A stretch of DNA of 64,000 bases from Eleginops maclovinus (GCF_036324505.1 NC_086370.1:18130600-18194599), one strand, 5' to 3'. Numbered from the stretch's first letter, positions 31,026-43,390 are shown. Numbers and translations: made by a program. Notes: generated by a model not told the origin, from the letters alone.

Positions 31026-34000
31026 GTAAGACACAGAATGGGAGTTTAATCTGGGAATTATCTTACTAAATGAGTTTGTTCATTTATGCTGCATTTGTTT
31101 TCAAGTACACATCAGCTGTATGCACCTACAACACTTGTTAGATAATTAGTAATTAAGGTCCTCTCATTCTGTGGTCTTTAACCTTGAATGTCCAACACAC
31201 AGAAATGACCTTTGCAGTGTATACGTTATTGTCCTGGTGGGGAAAGTACATACTGTTAACAAGTCTTGGAACAAACAAAGTTTTACAAAATGATGTATTT
31301 TCTTAAAATGTGATTGATTTGAAAGCGTATTTTTCACAAGTGGAACAATGCGACTCCTTAAAAATTGACAGAAAGCAATACACTAGAGAGAAGACGTCTC
31401 ACTCTGCTGCAGTTGTTGGAACTACTGTACAGTCACAGAGTGATGCTTTCTTTTCCCTCGTACACAATCTTTGGCTGAGCGCAGACACCTGCTACAGGAG
31501 CACATAAACCTGACAACAGCCAGACAGTTTTATTTTGCATGTTATTAAGGTACTGACGGGATTCATATTAATTACGGGTAGCTATATGACCTGCAGCTGT
31601 TGGCCGTGAAACAATTGTCAGTGCCAGATTAAAATGAGAAACGGCTTTGTGAATGATTTGTACACTGAGATTTACAAAAGAAAGAGGAGATCTAACACTT
31701 TTTTTCATACTATTATTTTTAGTTTCTCACATTTAGCACTTAGCACACTTCAATTACATTGTTTGAATTGATGAAGCACAACTTGACCTTCTGTTTTCCT
31801 TATTTTTTAAAGCTAGTACATATTTACCCAAATTGCAACATGTCTGCCAACAGCAGCTTTTGTTGGAGGCCACAGAGAACTTTGCTTCTGTCTAACCCTA
31901 CACCCCTATAATTGCATTGAATATATTAAGACATGTTTACTATATAAGAGTCGGTTTTTACTGGTGTTTGGTGATCTTGATACAGTACACTGTTTAATAA
32001 TTATCTACAAGGAGAAGGGCTGTAGCTCAGGCTGAACGTTTGTCTGAGTGCATCTCTCATTAGCTGCAGTTGGTTTTTGGTGTGTTTGCTTTTCCTGTTA
32101 TTACAGGAAACCTAACAACTAGCCTGTCCTCAGTCCAAATGCTATTTGTCAGTGAATCCAATTTGGTGTGATGTCGCTCGGCGAAGAAGGGGCAGAGAGG
32201 CATTTGATTATATTGGGTCTGTCTTCTGTTAAACAAATAGCCACATGTGGACATGTGAGGTTTGGGGACGCATGCTAAGCAGCACACAGCTCACCTGTGA
32301 AGAGAGAGCTCGTATCCTGTGTGGGATTCACCTCTTGGCTTAACTAAAGTCATCGTGCAAATCTAAAAAGACTTAAGGCAATAAAACCTGAGAGGTACAG
32401 TACTTCATGACCAGTCAAATGTCCTGGAAGTGATCAACTGTCAAGGGACCAATATCTCCGTATAAATTAAAACAATATTAAATAAAATCCAAATCGCTTA
32501 TGTCCTCGCATTCAAAAACACCGGTGAAATACACTAAGTGGATTATGTCCAAAAAGGCATATTAGTCACTGGCTTTGACATAACCAAAGGGTTTATAAAG
32601 TAGGAAATGGATTTAATTAGAGGGAGTATTTTGCCTGTGGTACTGTTATGAATGAATAGGGTAAAAAAATTGCATTGGTAGAACGGCGTTGACTCCAGGG
32701 ACATGAAGAAGAGTTCATTTAGAATCCAGCATCCATTTAACGTAAGAACACCCAACGTTCATCAGCTAAAGTAAACTGCAGTCAGTGAGCCACGGCCTAT
32801 AAAAGCCCAACTTGAACGACATGTGTTCGACACAGTCTGCAAAGCCCTGAATCTCCGCCTACGCTGCTTTCTCGTTTATTCAAAGTATACGTGTCTATAT
32901 TGAAAATTGTTGCGTGTCCAAATCACACCAAAACTGTATGAATAAGGTATGAAGGATATAGGATGTGCATTTCTCAAGATATGCAAAGAACATTCCCACA
33001 TACAGACATAGAGAGAGTCCTGGTTATGGTTAAATGATGTCAGTACATTTATTCATTTTTTAATTCAAAACCAAGCAAGCTATAGGCTTTCTGTCTTAAT
33101 ACATCAACATCAAAATAAATGAATAAAAACAGATTCAACAGATCACAGTTTGTCAAAATATTTAATTCAATGTGTCGAAAAACTGCTGCATAAAGTATGT
33201 TTGTGAACTACATTTAACAGGAAAAATAAATCAACATTTGAGAAGCAGCTAACTAAGGGTTATCTGTACTGCCTGAAAACAATCCATAGCATGCATCCCT
33301 AGTATGAATAGGTTTCTTCAAACGGCATTTCAAACTTTAGTAGGAGAGGCCTTTCTTTATAGTCCATTGCTTGCTTAGCATGCATAAGACACTTTTTAAA
33401 TTGCCCAGCATCAGGTCTTACTTAGTAGCAGTGTGTTTAAGTTAACTCTGCTGCCCTACTTCCCACTCACATGATCTTTGTAAAAGAATGCTAAATGTAC
33501 GCAGAGTTTGAAACTTGCTGACACATTCCTGGACCATCTTTTGTGGCACTGACTGTAAATAGGATTAGGAAATCTGCTCCCTAACTACTAATTTAACAAG
33601 AAGCCATTTCCTTTTCATACACACACCGAAAACTCCGGTTAAATGGAGTTTTTCCATAATCAACTTCCATTAAAGACTGCAATTGTTGCCTATGCTAGCA
33701 TGACTGGAAGACTGATGCATGATAATAATGTTTGGTTTGCGGAGATCGCAAGGAAAGTTTGACATGCCCCTTAGTAACCTGGTGACTGTGCAATCATGTA
33801 TACATGCAGCAAGACGGTTAGGGGATCTCCATTATCCCTAACCTTATTTTGAAGTATGGGGCACAAATTTGAATAGAAAAACAAATAGGCGAATGCTTAT
33901 CAAAGGAAGCAGTCTCACAAAGACTCCTGCAGGCAGCAAAAGAGTTTCAGTAGGACTTTGGAAGGAATCAGTTTAAACACAAGGACGCATCACTCTGTAA

Positions 34001-35531
34001 TATTCTCTCCTTTCATCTAGCCACTCAGCAGTTACTTTCGCTGTCTGCAGTCTCCCGTCATGCACAAGTGTGCTTGTAAAAAGTAGATTAGAAAACTGGT
34101 TTCACGTATATGTTGCAGAGAAATCTGAGGTCTCCGGAGGAAATCTACCTGGGGAAATCAGGTTTCTCTAATCCCCTATCCCCAATTGCAGAAACCAGGT
34201 TTTTTGGGTTTACTGGAGAAAGCCGATTACTTAATTGCATGTAAGTAAGCAGCCTGTGAGTTTGCTTGGAAAAGGACAGGCTGACATGTTTACTCAATTC
34301 CCACAAAACCAGGTGCTGAGTCATGGGGGTCGGGGTTTAAAGGCTGTGCTGTCGGTATGGGAGCTTAAAATTATGATTTCTCTATTACAAAAAGTACTTT
34401 TTTAATCTTCCTCTCCAGATGCACAGTACCTGGAGGGTTCCCTAACTGCCCACTTATAGGCTCCATCATTTTATCCCTCTTGGCGATATCATCTATAAAC
34501 ATTTCTTTTTATGCATTTGATAACCTACATTTTAATTATACACAGTGACCAAAAATATTCAATTCACTTAATTGCCTCAGAGGAGGGTGGATATCTCCAA
34601 CATTGGGAACATCCGAAATGTACTCCCTGCTTTGCAAGTCTTTTATCAGAAAAGCATCTGTGGTTAGTCATTCATCCGAAGTTCAAACCTTGGAAAGATT
34701 CAGACAGATATGATTTAAATCTTAAAAAACAGGATGCTGTCAAGCTCCCTTTGTTAAACAAACATCAAAAGTTATTATTTTATTCTTAAAATCAACCTTC
34801 CTTCACTAGTAATTCATTGTACGAGCACTGGATTACTGCCTACAACACGTACGTACATAGGTTGTATAACCTCCTTACAAATCCAAAGACACTTTATAAC
34901 CAATTTCATGCTATGTATGAGAGCTTGCTTCCCACTGACTACAGTATATGCTTATGGGTGATTGCCTGTTCAAGTCTCTATGCGCCTGCTGGTGTACAGG
35001 GAACAATTACGGTAACTACTTGATCTGAAAATAGTATGGTTTCAGCCAGCATTTACATATAAGAAACTTTCTTTAAACACTGCATGGCTTTTCCCCCTTT
35101 AGTTTGCTCTTTCTGTAAATAAGCCTTTACAAAACGCCTACGCCTCGGGACACGGAGGTGAAATAGTTTTTCTCGGTTTTTGTTCTTCCACTCTGCAATA
35201 CCACTTTTTATGTTATGAGTGAGTGTGAGAATGAGCCTAACCGAGAGGTCAGATTACTTTCCCAACTTTTTTGTCCTCCAGGATATTGAATAGATTAATA
35301 CCAATTAGGCAAACTCTTTGGATGAAGTTGTTTGTTTTTTGTTTGTAATGTTGCTTTAACTGTTGCCGCTATGGCCAATTCTACATTTATGAAGCTAAAT
35401 ATAAAGTGCCAGCCACTTAGCCCCGTTGATTACATAATTACACCTCAGAGGAAATTAATGGCATGCACAAGAGGGGACTATTCTTTAAAATGTCGCTGTA
35501 GCTGTGCATTGAAGAGAGGGAGGAATAATGA

Positions 35532-35588
35532 GGGGGGGGGGTGTGTGTGTGTGTGTGTGTGTGTGCGTGTGCGTGTGTGTGTGTGTGT
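35532..35588. repeat. (G)n-(GT)n microsatellite
   Basis: A run of G from 35532 is followed by GT dinucleotides to about 35588, interrupted by two GC steps. Simple repeat, likely polymorphic. Confidence 0.95.
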
Positions 35589-35900
35589 ATTTCTGTCATT
35601 GTTCAGCCATTACAGCTAATGAACAGAGGGCCAGGTTGGACCTCACTGTATTGATTGTGAATCAAAGTGTTTGCTGCACTGCTTTGAGAAACAAACAAGA
35701 AAAATAATAGGTGACAGATGTTCCTAGTCCAGTATGTAATCCAAAAAGTCATTGCCAAATATTATCATTCCATTTTATTTTTGGGGAAGTTTCATTCTTA
35801 AATTACCCTTCATAATTGTTCTTTCAATTACATTCACTGCAGCTCTTGGATCTCAATATTTATCATGTTTATTTGTCTCAAAAATCTCTAGTTCAACATA

Positions 35901-36057
35901 CAGTGGGGCAAAAAAGTATTTAGTCAGCCACCAATTGTGCAAGTTCTCCCATTTAAAAAGATGAGAGAGGCCTGTAATTTTTATCATAGGTATACCTCAA
36001 CTATGAGAGACAGAATGAGAAAAAGAAATCCAGGAAATCACATTGTCTGATTTTTAA
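35901..36057 (+). repeat. Tc1 left terminal inverted repeat (157 bp)
   Basis: It begins cagtggggcaaaaaagtatt and ends ctgatttttaa. Its reverse complement matches 37349-37505 at 154 of 157 positions by eye. Confidence 0.93.
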
Positions 36058-36266
36058 TGAATTAATTGGTAAATTCCTCGGTAAAATAAGTATTTGGTCA
36101 CCTACAAACAAGCAAGATTTCTGGCTCTCACAGACCTGTAACTTCTTCTTTAAGAGGCTCCTCTGTCCTCCACTCGTTACTTGTATTAATGGCACCTTTT
36201 TGAACTCGTTATCAGTATAAAAGACACCTGTCCACAACCTCAAACAGTCATACTCCAAACTCCACT

Positions 36267-37289
36267 ATGGCCAAGACCAAAGAGCTGTCAAAGGAGACCA
36301 GAGACAAAATTGTAGACCTGCACCAGGCTGGGAAAACTGAATCTGCAATAGGTAAGCAGCTTGGTGTGAAGAAATCAACTGTGGGAGCAATTATTAGAAA
36401 ATGGAAGACATACAAGACCACTGCTAATCTCCCTCCATCTGGGGCTCCACACAAGATCTCACCCCGTGGGGTCAAAATAATCACAAGAACGGTGAGCAAA
36501 AATCCCAGAACCACACGGGGGGACCTAGTGAATGACCTGCAGAGAGCTGGGACCAAAGTAACAGAGGCTACCATCAGTAACACACTACGCCGCCAGGGAC
36601 TTAAATCCTGCAGTTCCAGACGTGTCCCCCTGCTTAAGCCAGTACATGTCCAGGCCCGACTGAAGTTTGCTAGAGGGCATTTGTATGATGCAGAAGAGGA
36701 TTGGGAGAATGTCATATGGTCAGATGAAACCAAAATAGAACTTTTTGGTAAAAACTCAACTCGTCGTGTTTGGAGGAGAAAGAATGCAGAGTTGCATCCA
36801 AAGAACACCATACCTACTGTGAAGCATGGGGGTGGAAACATCATGCTTTGGGGCTGTTTTTCTGCAAAGGGACCAGGACGACTGATCCGTGTAAAGGAAA
36901 GAATGAATGGGGCCATGTATCGTGAGATTTTGAGTGAAAACCTCCTTCCATCAGCAAGGGCACTGAAGATGAAGCGTGGCTGGGTCTTTCAGCATGACAA
37001 TGATCCCAAACACACCGCCAGGGCAACGAAGGAGTGGCTTCGTAAGAAGCATTTCAAGGTCCTGGAGTGGCCTAGCCAGTCTCCAGATCTCAACCCCATA
37101 GAAAATCTTTGGAGGGAGTTGAAAGTCCGTGTTGCCCAGCGACAGCCCCAAAACACCACTGCTTTAGAGGAGATCTGCATGGAGGAATGGGCCAAAAAAC
37201 CAGCAACAGTGTGTGAAAACCTTGTGAAGACTTACAGAAAACGTTTGACCTCTGTCATTGCCAACAAAGGGTATATAACAAAGTATTGA
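36267..37289 (+). CDS. Tc1-like transposase, 340 aa, apparently intact
   Basis: This cut-and-paste transposase recognises the element's inverted repeats and inserts at TA dinucleotides. The 340-residue frame has the length usual for fish Tc1 transposases. Residues about 8-47 form a helix-turn-helix DNA-binding region ([12 protein letters not shown] ... [11 protein letters not shown]), followed by a second such region to about 112. The DD34E catalytic triad is complete: D153 in WSDETK, D244 in [10 protein letters not shown] and E279 in NPIENLW. The glycine-rich box [13 protein letters not shown] is at 187-199. No frameshift or stop is present, which is unusual because most fish Tc1 copies are broken. 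The start is the first ATG, 210 bp inside the left repeat; AATAAA lies 50 bp after the stop. Activity is not shown by sequence alone. Confidence 0.97.
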   Translation: MAKTKELSKETRDKIVDLHQAGKTESAIGKQLGVKKSTVGAIIRKWKTYKTTANLPPSGAPHKISPRGVKIITRTVSKNPRTTRGDLVNDLQRAGTKVTEATISNTLRRQGLKSCSSRRVPLLKPVHVQARLKFARGHLYDAEEDWENVIWSDETKIELFGKNSTRRVWRRKNAELHPKNTIPTVKHGGGNIMLWGCFSAKGPGRLIRVKERMNGAMYREILSENLLPSARALKMKRGWVFQHDNDPKHTARATKEWLRKKHFKVLEWPSQSPDLNPIENLWRELKVRVAQRQPQNTTALEEICMEEWAKKPATVCENLVKTYRKRLTSVIANKGYITKY

Positions 37290-37338
37290 GATGAACTTTT
37301 GTTATTGACCAAATACTTTTTTTCCACAATCATTTGAA

Positions 37339-37344
37339 AATAAA
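37339..37344 (+). terminator. AATAAA polyadenylation signal of the Tc1 transposase
   Basis: AATAAA lies 50 bp downstream of the transposase stop codon, just before the right inverted repeat. It is on the sense strand of grid1 and could in principle be used by host transcripts. Confidence 0.55.
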
Positions 37345-37348
37345 TTCT

Positions 37349-37505
37349 TTAAAAATCAGACAATGTGATTTTCTGGATTTATTTTTCTCATTTTGTCTCT
37401 CATAGTTGAGGTATACCTATGATAAAAATTACAGGCCTCTCTCATCTTTTTAAATGGGAGAACTTGCACAATTGGTGGCTGACTAAATACTTTTTTGCCC
37501 CACTG
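37349..37505 (-). repeat. Tc1 right terminal inverted repeat (157 bp)
   Basis: This is the inverted copy of 35901-36057 with three substitutions near its inner end. It is followed by TA at 37506-37507. Confidence 0.93.
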
Positions 37506-38965
37506 TATGTAGTTGCTTGTGAAGTAACATTAAATTAAGCTGTTTGACAAAATGAAAGCAGAGTATGTAACTCTTTGCAGTAAAGGAGACTATACAATAT
37601 CTAATCACACCAACAACCAATGCTACACCATACAGGCTTCTCAAATTAGTGGAATGTCGTTATCTTAAAATAGGCTATTCGATTATCTGACTGTTAAGAG
37701 ATTCGGCAACACGACATTGGCATTTAGCAAATGTGGTGCTGAAAATTACACAATATAAAAGGAGCGTTGTTTCTTATTGCCAACACAACATCTGCATCAT
37801 AAGCATTTTAGATAGGAAGTATTGTTCATGATAAGAGAATAAAGTTTGGTGTGGGGTATTGCCTGATCATGTGTATGAACCCCATAATTGTCAGTAACTT
37901 AACATCCCACCCCGGTCATGATCACTGTGGAAATGAGTTTGTGCTGCTGGTAGTGCCGGGGAATGTATCAGCAGCAGAATAGCAAGCGGCACGCTACAGG
38001 TGCAGCTCATTTAGGTGATGAAGCACAATCATGATTGGTGATTTGCTTAAATGTACACTAGAGAGGGAGGCGGTTGTTTTAGGCTTACTGATTGGATGGA
38101 GTGATGCAGGAGGCAGGTCAAACTAGCATTTTTGATGGAAAAACTCTGTCTGTTAAAGGATACAAGCCAAGAGTTGCTTGATAATTGTCTACCAGTCAGT
38201 GTGTTCTCTGTCCACCATTAGTGCTGCACAAACTGTCTAACCCTGTTATACATCCACTGGATTAGTGATACCATCTGGTTTTTAATTATTCTCAACCATA
38301 TTTAAATTACATTGACTGTCGCTGTAATGCTTTGACAGTGAAAAGTTATGTTTATGGATCTATGTTGTTATTGGTGAAGTATGAAATGAATGAAGCCTAA
38401 AACTGTTGTGAAGTGTAATTCAGAGCAGCATGGAGATGGTGATTTTTACAGAGTATAGTAACTGTTGTGCACTTGCATATGTTCTGATTCCACCAAATGC
38501 TAAGTCTGTGATTTTTTGTGGAGAAGAAAAATGTTTATATTTTACAGACAGTAACAGTAAGCAACAGCGGCTTTTTTTTGGCAGCTAAAGTGCACAGCTT
38601 GTACATTTGGAAAGTAATGGTATGAGAAAGTAACACAGTATCATTATATAATATTATACTATTGTAAAGTAAAGGGTCTGTGATCCAAGATTATTAAAAC
38701 ACTGGATTGGAACATTTTAGTACAAGAATAACAGCTGATGAGGCTTGAACAGATTTCATTTTGATAGAGTTGTGTATATTCGGGATATATTTAAATAATG
38801 GCTTCTTAATGGACACAATTTTAATTATTATTTTAAAACTCACTCCATACTTATGTACCCGAGTATGACTTCACCATTCTCTGTAGATGTAGTCATGCTG
38901 TGTTTATAATACAAGTTATAAATACAATAATTAAACTCAACCTACTGATGTGTCCCTGACTGTAG

Positions 38966-39161
38966 GTCATTCCAGGACCTGTCCAAACAGGTGGACTTGG
39001 TCTACGGGACAGTGAGGGACTCTGCGGTGTACGAGTATTTCCAGGCTAAAGGGACCAACCCTCTGGAGCAGGACAGCACGTTCGCTGAACTCTGGAAAAC
39101 CATCAACAAGAACAACGCCTTCGAGAACTCTGTCTCCAGCCCATCAGAGGGAATCAAGAGG
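38966..39161 (+). CDS. grid1: grid1 exon 9 in window: ligand-binding domain S2, first part
   Basis: This 196-bp exon completes an arginine codon split across the intron and then encodes 65 residues: [65 protein letters not shown]. Acceptor ccctgactgtag; donor gtgacg (weak). The S2 lobe pattern [13 protein letters not shown]...[15 protein letters not shown] is characteristic of GluD1. The ORF reads on into the intron but loses similarity at the donor. Confidence 0.96.
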
Positions 39162-40778
39162 GTGACGATCTTTTTTCTATTATTTATAAATGAAATGTTG
39201 TCAGAACACCTTTAATGCTTGTTGCTGATGTTGGGCCTCTGAGGGCATCCTCACAAATGTTATATAATTTAACAGTAGCACTTGCAAGGGGACTATGCAA
39301 TATGAAAAGTCAGCATTAATCAAATCAGTTTTTCTGAAGTGTTAACTATTTAAATAAACATCTCTTTGCCCACAAATAAAATATAATCTTGACAAGAAGC
39401 AATCATTTCTTTTCCATGAATCAACTGGAAAGGCCTTTAAATAAATGATCTGAAATATAATTTAATTTATGTCCAGCTCGGAGAGAGATAAATCCTGCCA
39501 AACATGAGCACATGTTTGATTTGAATTACATTCAGCTTGTTACTGTCTCATCACCAGGTATGAACACACTGCGAGAATACTTACCCTTTAATAATTACCA
39601 TTCTTTATTCATAGAGGCATGTGAGCAAAAGTGATATGTTTAATCTATCGAACTGAGAGGGTTTCCAATCATTCTCAACCTTGTGTGCAACTGAATAATA
39701 TATAATGAATTTGTCCTTCTCTCCATCACCCTTTAAAAGATAAACACACACACACACACACTTACAAACACCGAATGAAGAATACAGTTTAGAAAATGTA
39801 CTTTTTTACGTGAGTAGCTAATTGCATTCAGTGTAGCGAGCTTGCATTGCACAGATAGACATATGAATGGTAAACAATTTCCCCAATTTCAACTCCAAAT
39901 GTATTTTATGAGAAAAAGCCATTTTATTTACAGTCTCTGGATTACTACAGCTTTCTCCAAGCATGCAAAATACTGCATGTGCCTTCTTCGGACTTCAGTG
40001 TTTGAGGGTGATGTGATTTCTCCAGTACGTGTTCATTTATTAAAGCTGAGTGAACTTGAGAGGCCTGTGTAGTCCTAATGAGATGTGAGGTGAAAAGGCT
40101 ACTCAGCTGTGTTTGTTTTGAGCACAGTCTCACTCCGGAAGACGTGAGATGTAGGAACCAAAAAGGGAATAAAAGCAAGAGAAGTGCTTACAAAAAAAAA
40201 GTCCAGACGGAGTTCAGACAGCTTTTCAGTTGGGGTGGTTCTACATATCCTCCACAGTGTGCGCTTCAGGCTACAGCACATGAACGTGTCTCTGAAAATA
40301 TGCAGAGAAATGCAAAGCTGGAAAATAAATAAAGTTGCAGCTTTCATATTTTTGTAATTATCTTATTCTTTGCTATTCAGTAATTACTCTAATGAGTGGG
40401 CAAAATGTTTATGCAAATTTCTGTGCAAATATTTAGGTCTACTGTTGCTCTCCTTTTATTTTTACCAATGAAAATTATTGATGTGCAAAACGCTTCCCCC
40501 AACACAGACACAGGTTCAAGGAGCAGAAACTAAAGACTTAACTTGACAAAAAAAACAAAAACTGTGTTGGTTGTAGATAATGTTGTTTACGTTATGGTGA
40601 TACAACTCGGGATGCTCGGGTGGGAGTTCAAAAATGTGCAGATTAAGCCAAAAAAACTAAAGTAGATTTCTCTTTTTATGTTTTCTTTTCTACGGTACAA
40701 TATTTGTCTCAAGGGTTATTTTTTTAGCTCAGCTAGTCTCTGCTTTTAACACATCAGTCACTCTGTGAACCCGTGCAG
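39162..40778 (+). other. grid1 intron (1.6 kb)
   Basis: AT-rich. It contains a short (CA)n run at about 39743-39760; nothing else was recognised. Confidence 0.85.
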
Positions 40779-40944
40779 GCAAAGCGAGAGTCGTATGCCT
40801 TTCTGTGGGACATGGCGTGGTGGAGTACGCTGCTCTGACAGATGACGACTGCACGCTGACAGTAGCAGGAAACAGCATGAGCACCAGAGGCTACGGCATG
40901 GCCCTGCAGCACGGCAGTCCTTACAGAGACCTCTTCTCTCAGAA
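40779..40944 (+). CDS. grid1: grid1 exon 10 in window: S2 ligand-binding segment with one-base frame break
   Basis: Acceptor ccgtgcag, donor gtacgt. The first part reads [12 protein letters not shown] in the frame set by exon 9. Then the expected alanine codon before [12 protein letters not shown] has only GC: the sequence is ATG GC then GTG GTG GAG TAC, so one base is absent after 40816. The exon is 166 bp where the family pattern needs 167. In the uncorrected frame a TGA follows at 40836-40838. Past the gap, the +1-shifted frame resumes the GluD1 sequence up to [18 protein letters not shown] and joins exon 11 in phase. The segment carries the aspartate of DDDC that contacts ligand in delta receptors. 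Either a sequencing/assembly error or a real loss-of-function variant. Confidence 0.95.
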
Positions 40945-43149
40945 GTACGTATTTAATAAGGACTAAAGGATACAAATGTTTAGCTTTGCAGCAACGTAAC
41001 CAGCTGATTTTCGTTTTACTGATGTTGTTCATACTGTAAATTATTAATACAATTGAGAAAAATGACGCTATTTAACAACTTGAGTTTAATTTTTGTAGAA
41101 CGGCTATTATGACAACTTCTGAGATTTGGAATAAAAATATTGTCCAACTGGGCAATCATTTTTCACCAGGTAGATCCACAAGTGATTTATTCCCCAGGAA
41201 AACAATAGGCACCACAAACAACTACAGCAAAACTCAAAGTTCAATCAGTAGAAGATTGGGTAAGAAGTTTACCCTTCTACCTTTTCCCTCTCAACATTTT
41301 GATTACTCAAGGGTGTTTCTACAATGTGTGTGATGAATGCTAGAACATTTTGCCAATTCCAGCAGTGTCACAATTTTTCCAGAGCAATAACGCTGGTGAG
41401 TACAATGTTATTGTAACTGACAAAACAGAGGGTCAGAGCTGTGAAAATCAAATTCAAGCGGTGATAAACGTAGTTTTCGTATTCATGTTGACTAATGAGA
41501 TTTTTCAGCAGTTCCTCTTGAAGACGCAGACTGAGTAGTATTTCATATTTTCAGTCCATTGTTTTTGGTTAATCTGTTTTATCCCTCCAGACACAAGACA
41601 GAAATATGCTGGTCAAACATTTTTGGTGCCGTTCTACAAGATTGATAGGAGTGAATTTCAAATCAAGGCAGCAAACTAAAAATATAAATTCAGGCAAAAC
41701 ACCATGTGAAACGGGGAGATTCATTTCCCTGTCAAGAACAAACAGTTCTCGGTGAAACCCTTAAATACATGACTTGCCGGGGGAAAAAAAGTGAGTATTT
41801 CAAAGGTTTTTTGAGTGTGACTGTTTATAAATGTCTTGCTTTGAGTCTGAGTGTTTCTTTTTGTTTTGAATTAAAGTACAGGCTTGCGCACAGCCACACA
41901 TTATGTCAGTCACTTGAAGAGGTTGAATAATGACAGTGCAGAAAGCTTACCGCTCCAAAGGGACAGCTTGGCGCTTCGACCCATTTTTTACTCAGCTGTC
42001 TTCATACCCTTCCAAAAAAACCATCCGTTCCTCTTGGTGCGATAACTGAAAGACTTCAGTATTTCATAATCTTTGTTTCTACACTTGTACAGTTTGATAA
42101 ACAGATATTGTTTTTCTTTGCCTCGTTTGCATGGTTCTTTGAGCTCTTGTTATATATCCTTCCATTTGTTTAAACATATATGTGCAAAGATTAAAAGGGA
42201 CCAGCCCAAGAAGCTATTTATATATGAAACCCAACCAATGGGTAAGTCTGCGTGCATACAGCGATGGACATTTAGCAGCAGTGTACAAAGTACAATGGTG
42301 TACACGATATCCACAACCAGTGATAAATTGTAGTGAGCAATGGTACACAGTATCCAAAGTCCTTAGGCACTGGTCTGCAGCGTGCATGTAAACCAGATCA
42401 CCATAGTCCAACACTGGTAAAAACGTAGCAGAGATCAATCGTTTTCTAACCTGAAGGGAGAAGCAGGATTTGTTTCTGTAAAAGAAACCTAATTTTATTT
42501 TTAGCTTGGAAACTACTTTTTCAATGTGTGATTTAAAAGATAGGTTTTGATCAATAATAATCCCTAGATATTTATAGGTACTGTAGTGACCATGTCAATG
42601 TCGATCCCTTGAGTAGATGTTAGTGATTGGATAAAGTTTAATATGTCTTACAACGTGTTGCTGTACAAACTGCAGCTTGTATTAGTGGCATTATTTTTAC
42701 TTTGGGGCTTTTTTTGGCTCTCCCAAATATTTTTTTTTTTCTGGTGTCCTGAGATGGTGGCATAGCGCTGCAATACTTGGCAGTTAAATTATAGGCATGT
42801 TTTGATTGATTCCTTTATTACCCAGTTGTGTCCCAAAGATGAATATTTCAGTACTTGGGTCCAGTCCAACTCTTTAGAGAGCTAACAATCAATACTAATG
42901 CAGTACATTAACAGCTACACAGTATTATCATGTCATTATAGTCATGCAGAGCAGTTATATTGATTCTCTCGTTGCACAAAATTATATTAAATTAGCGGCT
43001 TCTCGACTCGAAAAGCTTTGTCATTTGATTCATTAGAGTGTAACATGCCTGGACTAATGTTATTGTAGGATTTGACCGCTGTGTTGCAATTACATGACAC
43101 GCTGCACCCACTTGTGTGAAAATAACTAATTGGTATTTTTTCTCCACAG
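40945..43149 (+). other. grid1 intron (2.2 kb) with antisense LINE fragment
   Basis: No host exon was recognised. A degraded non-LTR retrotransposon ORF2 piece lies on the minus strand at 42214-42660, listed separately. Confidence 0.8.
42214..42660 (-). mobile_element. degraded LINE (non-LTR retrotransposon) ORF2 3' fragment
   Basis: Read on the minus strand, 42660-42214 stays in one frame apart from a TGA near 42596. It gives a typical post-catalytic reverse-transcriptase segment: YKYLGIIIDQNLSFKSHIEK, then VVSKLKIKLGFFYRN, LPVLDYGDLVYMHA, LDTVYHCSLQFITG, and PSLYARRLTHWLGFIYK. The YKYLGI....L.FK.HIE and LDYGD patterns are characteristic of fish LINE ORF2 C-terminal regions. The catalytic FADD core is absent, so it is a 5'-truncated dead copy antisense to grid1. 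The clade (L2/CR1/jockey-like) is not resolved. Confidence 0.85.
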
Positions 43150-43390
43150 GATATTGGAGCTTCAGGAGAAAGGTGACCTAGACATCTTGAAGCAGAAATG
43201 GTGGCCAAGGAAAGGCCGCTGTGACCTGATGAGCCACGCAGACGCCCAGCCGGAGGGACGGGCACTACGTCTCCACAGCTTTGCCGGCGTCTTCTGCATC
43301 CTGGCTGCCGGGCTGCTGCTGGCCCTGCTGGTGGCGGCCCTGGAGACCTGGTGGAACAGCAACCAATGCAGGAGAGAGCAGCCCAAAGAG
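43150..43390 (+). CDS. grid1: grid1 exon 11 in window: S2 end, M4 and proximal tail
   Basis: This exon (241 bp, entry phase 2, exit phase 0) has acceptor tttctccacag. It completes the lysine codon split from exon 10 and encodes [20 protein letters not shown], the last S2 helix with the iGluR WW motif, then a linker. M4 follows: [20 protein letters not shown] then [11 protein letters not shown]. It ends QPKE before the donor gtgacc, a weak site. Splicing to 46514 restores the family sequence [11 protein letters not shown]. The frame does not close at the donor but stays open to 43621 (separate entry). Confidence 0.96.

Larger units (their letters stand above)
35901..37505 (+). mobile_element. 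full-length Tc1/mariner transposon, 1605 bp
   Basis: The ends CAGTGGGGCAAAAAAG and CTTTTTTGCCCCACTG are inverted and flanked by TA on both sides, the expected TA target duplication. The terminal inverted repeats are about 157 bp each (35901-36057 and 37349-37505) and differ at only 3 positions. Inner copies of the AAGTATTTGGTCA element lie at about 36085-36115 and 37302-37325 (inverted), giving the IR/DR layout of fish Tc1 elements. An uninterrupted transposase lies between. The element sits in a grid1 intron in the gene's orientation. Young and possibly autonomous (inference). Confidence 0.97.
31026..38965 (+). other. grid1 intron (about 7.9 kb) hosting an intact Tc1 transposon
   Basis: No host exon was recognised. 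The intron contains a G-run plus (GT)n microsatellite at 35532-35588 and a full-length Tc1/mariner element at 35901-37505. The remaining sequence is AT-rich and featureless to inspection. Confidence 0.85.

Noticed and set aside
36248..36916. 222-codon minus-strand open frame overlapping the transposase
   Set aside because: It is antisense shadow of the well-supported Tc1 transposase.
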